Shown here: piece by piece, positions 18,771 to 19,950 of the stretch | Layout: every line of letters starts with the position of its first letter | Position numbering within the stretch: the stretch's first letter is position 1 | Source: Butyriboletus loyo | Taxonomy: Eukaryota; Basidiomycota; Agaricomycetes; Boletales; Boletaceae | Reading direction: 5' to 3' | Assembly: GCA_038093515.1 (NCBI GenBank) | Contig: JBBPSI010000350.1 | Coordinates: 1 to 19,950 of the forward strand | Length of the DNA: 19,950 nucleotides | Notes under the pieces: model-generated | The model's database searches: none | The model's input: the letters and a program-made list of their open reading frames with translations, nothing else | What the model was told of the DNA's origin: nothing | Position numbers and translations under genes: made by a program

Positions 18771-19830
18771 CTAGTTGTGTTTCACCCAACTCTACAATGT
18801 TGGCAAATCCGTCCATGTCCATCTCCACTTCATTTGCACGTCCTTTCCCTTTTCCCTTTCCTCGACATGTCTTGAAACCGGAGCAATTGTTTGTTCGCTC
18901 ATTCCGGTTTGCTCCGGATCCTGAAGGTCCTCCATAAGGCGTCGCAGGCATATGGTTTTGCTGCTGCCTTTGCTGCTGCAGTTGGAATGGCCTCTTCTGT
19001 CCAGGACGACCACGTCCGCCAGAAGGTTGTTGAGGACAAGCCTGATTGTTCCAATTTGTCTGTGCAGGTGGAGGAGGTCCACGTCTAACTGTGTTTGTGC
19101 GGTTGAGCTGGGTATCCGGTGCAACTGTATTCGTTCGAGAGGTGGTGGGATAAGGGATCTGGCCAGTGCCAGCACGAAGTTGTAACTCATGAGTGATCAT
19201 GGGAATAATAATGTTTAGTGTAAATTGGTGAATGTTTGTGTTGTGGACGATGTTGGACACCAGAGGTTCGAATGATTTCAGTAACTTGGTGAGCAAGATC
19301 ATGGAACAGAAATTGTTTGGAAGGCTTAATCCTGCTGCTTCCATTTTATGGAAGGCATCCATTAAGGACATGAGACCAGCAACTGCGTTAGCTTCATGAA
19401 CACGAATGTTCATGGCTTGACGGAACAGGAAAAATTGTCCTGTAATGCCTGTGGTTGCATAGGTGTCATACAGGAAGTTCCAGAGAGTTTTTGCGACAGA
19501 GATGTTGACAGATTCTGGAATAATTTGACCAGAAGCATCATAGAGGGATGGAGTGTAGTCGTAGTTGACTGCATGTTGGAGTTCTGGAGAGATGTAGATG
19601 GCGAGCATGCCAACAGATTGCTTATCCAGCGAGACCCATTTCTGCTGGTCAGCGGCAGTCTGATTGTAGTACTCAGAAGTACCATCCACTATCGACCAGA
19701 CACCGATTACGGTGAGAGCATGTCTCATTTGACGAGACCAGGCTGTATAGTTGTCCACTCCAGTCAGGACAGGAAGTCTCTGCTGGATTTGGGCGTCGAT
19801 CTTGAATTCTGATATGGTGGGGAGTGACAT
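18601..19830 (-). CDS. copia gag polyprotein (intact frame, 409 aa)
   Basis: The frame from ATG at 19830 to TAA at 18601-18603 is open for 409 residues, the only undamaged long coding frame in the window. Residues about 15-60 (LTGVDNYTAWSRQMRHAL) match the N-terminal gag motif of copia elements. Residues about 110-200 (AKTLWNFLYDTYATTG, LMSLMDAFHKMEAAG, LLTKLLKSFEPLV) are the UBN2-type gag core that builds the particle. The C-terminal third is rich in Pro, Gln, Gly and Asn, with a basic KGKGKGR patch. No CX2CX4HX4C zinc knuckle is visible; the CSGFKTC stretch is not one. The start is the first ATG after a 120-bp leader. Length and lack of stops contrast with the seven to eight stops in pol. 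Confidence 0.85.
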   Translation of the reverse strand: MSLPTISEFKIDAQIQQRLPVLTGVDNYTAWSRQMRHALTVIGVWSIVDGTSEYYNQTAADQQKWVSLDKQSVGMLAIYISPELQHAVNYDYTPSLYDASGQIIPESVNISVAKTLWNFLYDTYATTGITGQFFLFRQAMNIRVHEANAVAGLMSLMDAFHKMEAAGLSLPNNFCSMILLTKLLKSFEPLVSNIVHNTNIHQFTLNIIIPMITHELQLRAGTGQIPYPTTSRTNTVAPDTQLNRTNTVRRGPPPPAQTNWNNQACPQQPSGGRGRPGQKRPFQLQQQRQQQNHMPATPYGGPSGSGANRNERTNNCSGFKTCRGKGKGKGRANEVEMDMDGFANIVELGETQLGDHTLTDFQMETESTVGQAGWGDDDPMGPPLASPYFEDGDANATSSHSFRKRRDSL

Positions 19831-19950
19831 GATAATTGTTTAAAACAAAAATCTGAAGATGAACTGATCAAAAGAAGAGAAAACTTTGTCAGCATTTAGA
19901 ATTGAAGGATTAGAAACAGGAGAAGGTGAACGTGAGGGAAGACCTATCGG
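19831..19950 (-). other. copia-R 5' leader
   Basis: The last 120 bases are non-coding leader between the (unseen) 5' LTR and gag. They are pyrimidine-rich on the - strand. I could not recognise a primer-binding site or LTR end here. Confidence 0.5.

Larger units (their letters stand above)
13572..19950 (-). mobile_element. Ty1/copia element, right copy (copia-R)
   Basis: On - it reads gag, protease, integrase, RT, RNase H, purine tract and 3' LTR. It is inserted in the gypsy-B RT gene next to the 5 bases CAGAG (13567-13571). The 5' LTR lies beyond 19950. Up to 18086 it is the mirror image of copia-L, with left position plus right position always 18087, so there is no net indel between the arms. 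It runs convergently with copia-L. Confidence 0.94.

Noticed and set aside
1..19950. CRISPR array, tRNA, rRNA, bacterial-type operon or host gene
   Set aside because: No regularly spaced direct repeats, no tRNA-like fold noticed, and all long coding sequence is retrotransposon polyprotein.

Overview
This window is wall-to-wall LTR retrotransposon sequence; I found no host gene, tRNA or rRNA. The polyproteins are intronless. They include a chromodomain-bearing Ty3/gypsy pol, a Ty1/copia gag and pol, and a second gypsy integrase of a type I associate with mushroom-forming fungi. Together they suggest a transposon-rich, probably heterochromatic island in a fungus, most likely a basidiomycete (inference; no host gene is present to confirm it).

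Layout, left to right. (1) 1-4515: the 3' part of a copia element on + ('copia-L'): pol 1-3616, then a 3' LTR at 3635-4515 that itself contains a complete gypsy solo LTR (3680-4106). (2) 4516-5677: the 3' end of a gypsy element on - ('gypsy-C', integrase only). (3) 5678-8644: a gypsy element on + ('gypsy-A') with a 5' LTR, a gag fused directly to late RT/RNase H by an internal deletion, and two solo LTRs of other families inserted in its RNase H (7222-7636 and 7736-8519). (4) 8645-13571: a gypsy chromovirus on - ('gypsy-B', same family as A): 3' LTR with another solo LTR nested in it, an extra zinc-knuckle ORF, then pol with integrase, RNase H and RT. (5) 13572-19950: a second copia on - ('copia-R'), inserted in the RT gene of gypsy-B, with 3' LTR, pol and a full-length gag. 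Its 5' LTR is outside the window.

Most insertions can be ordered from 5-bp target-site duplications: GCCAC, CCGGC, GTTCC and GGCGC are all seen on both sides of their insert. Copia-L and copia-R form a convergent, almost perfectly identical inverted repeat (1-4515 against 13572-18086) around about 9 kb of gypsy sequence. The arms share seven in-frame stops and the same nested LTR. Fifteen substitutions are packed into one 402-bp patch over the RT palm, which looks like gene conversion or a chimera.

The polyproteins are broken almost only by TGA codons at positions where Arg CGA is expected. One site, intact in one arm and TGA in the other, shows the CGA-to-TGA change directly. This is the signature of CpG methylation decay. 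Other notable points are a candidate self-priming primer-binding site in gypsy-A, a three-zinc-knuckle accessory ORF downstream of the gypsy-B chromodomain, and a copia LTR that acquired a gypsy promoter. All comparisons were made by eye from the sequence.
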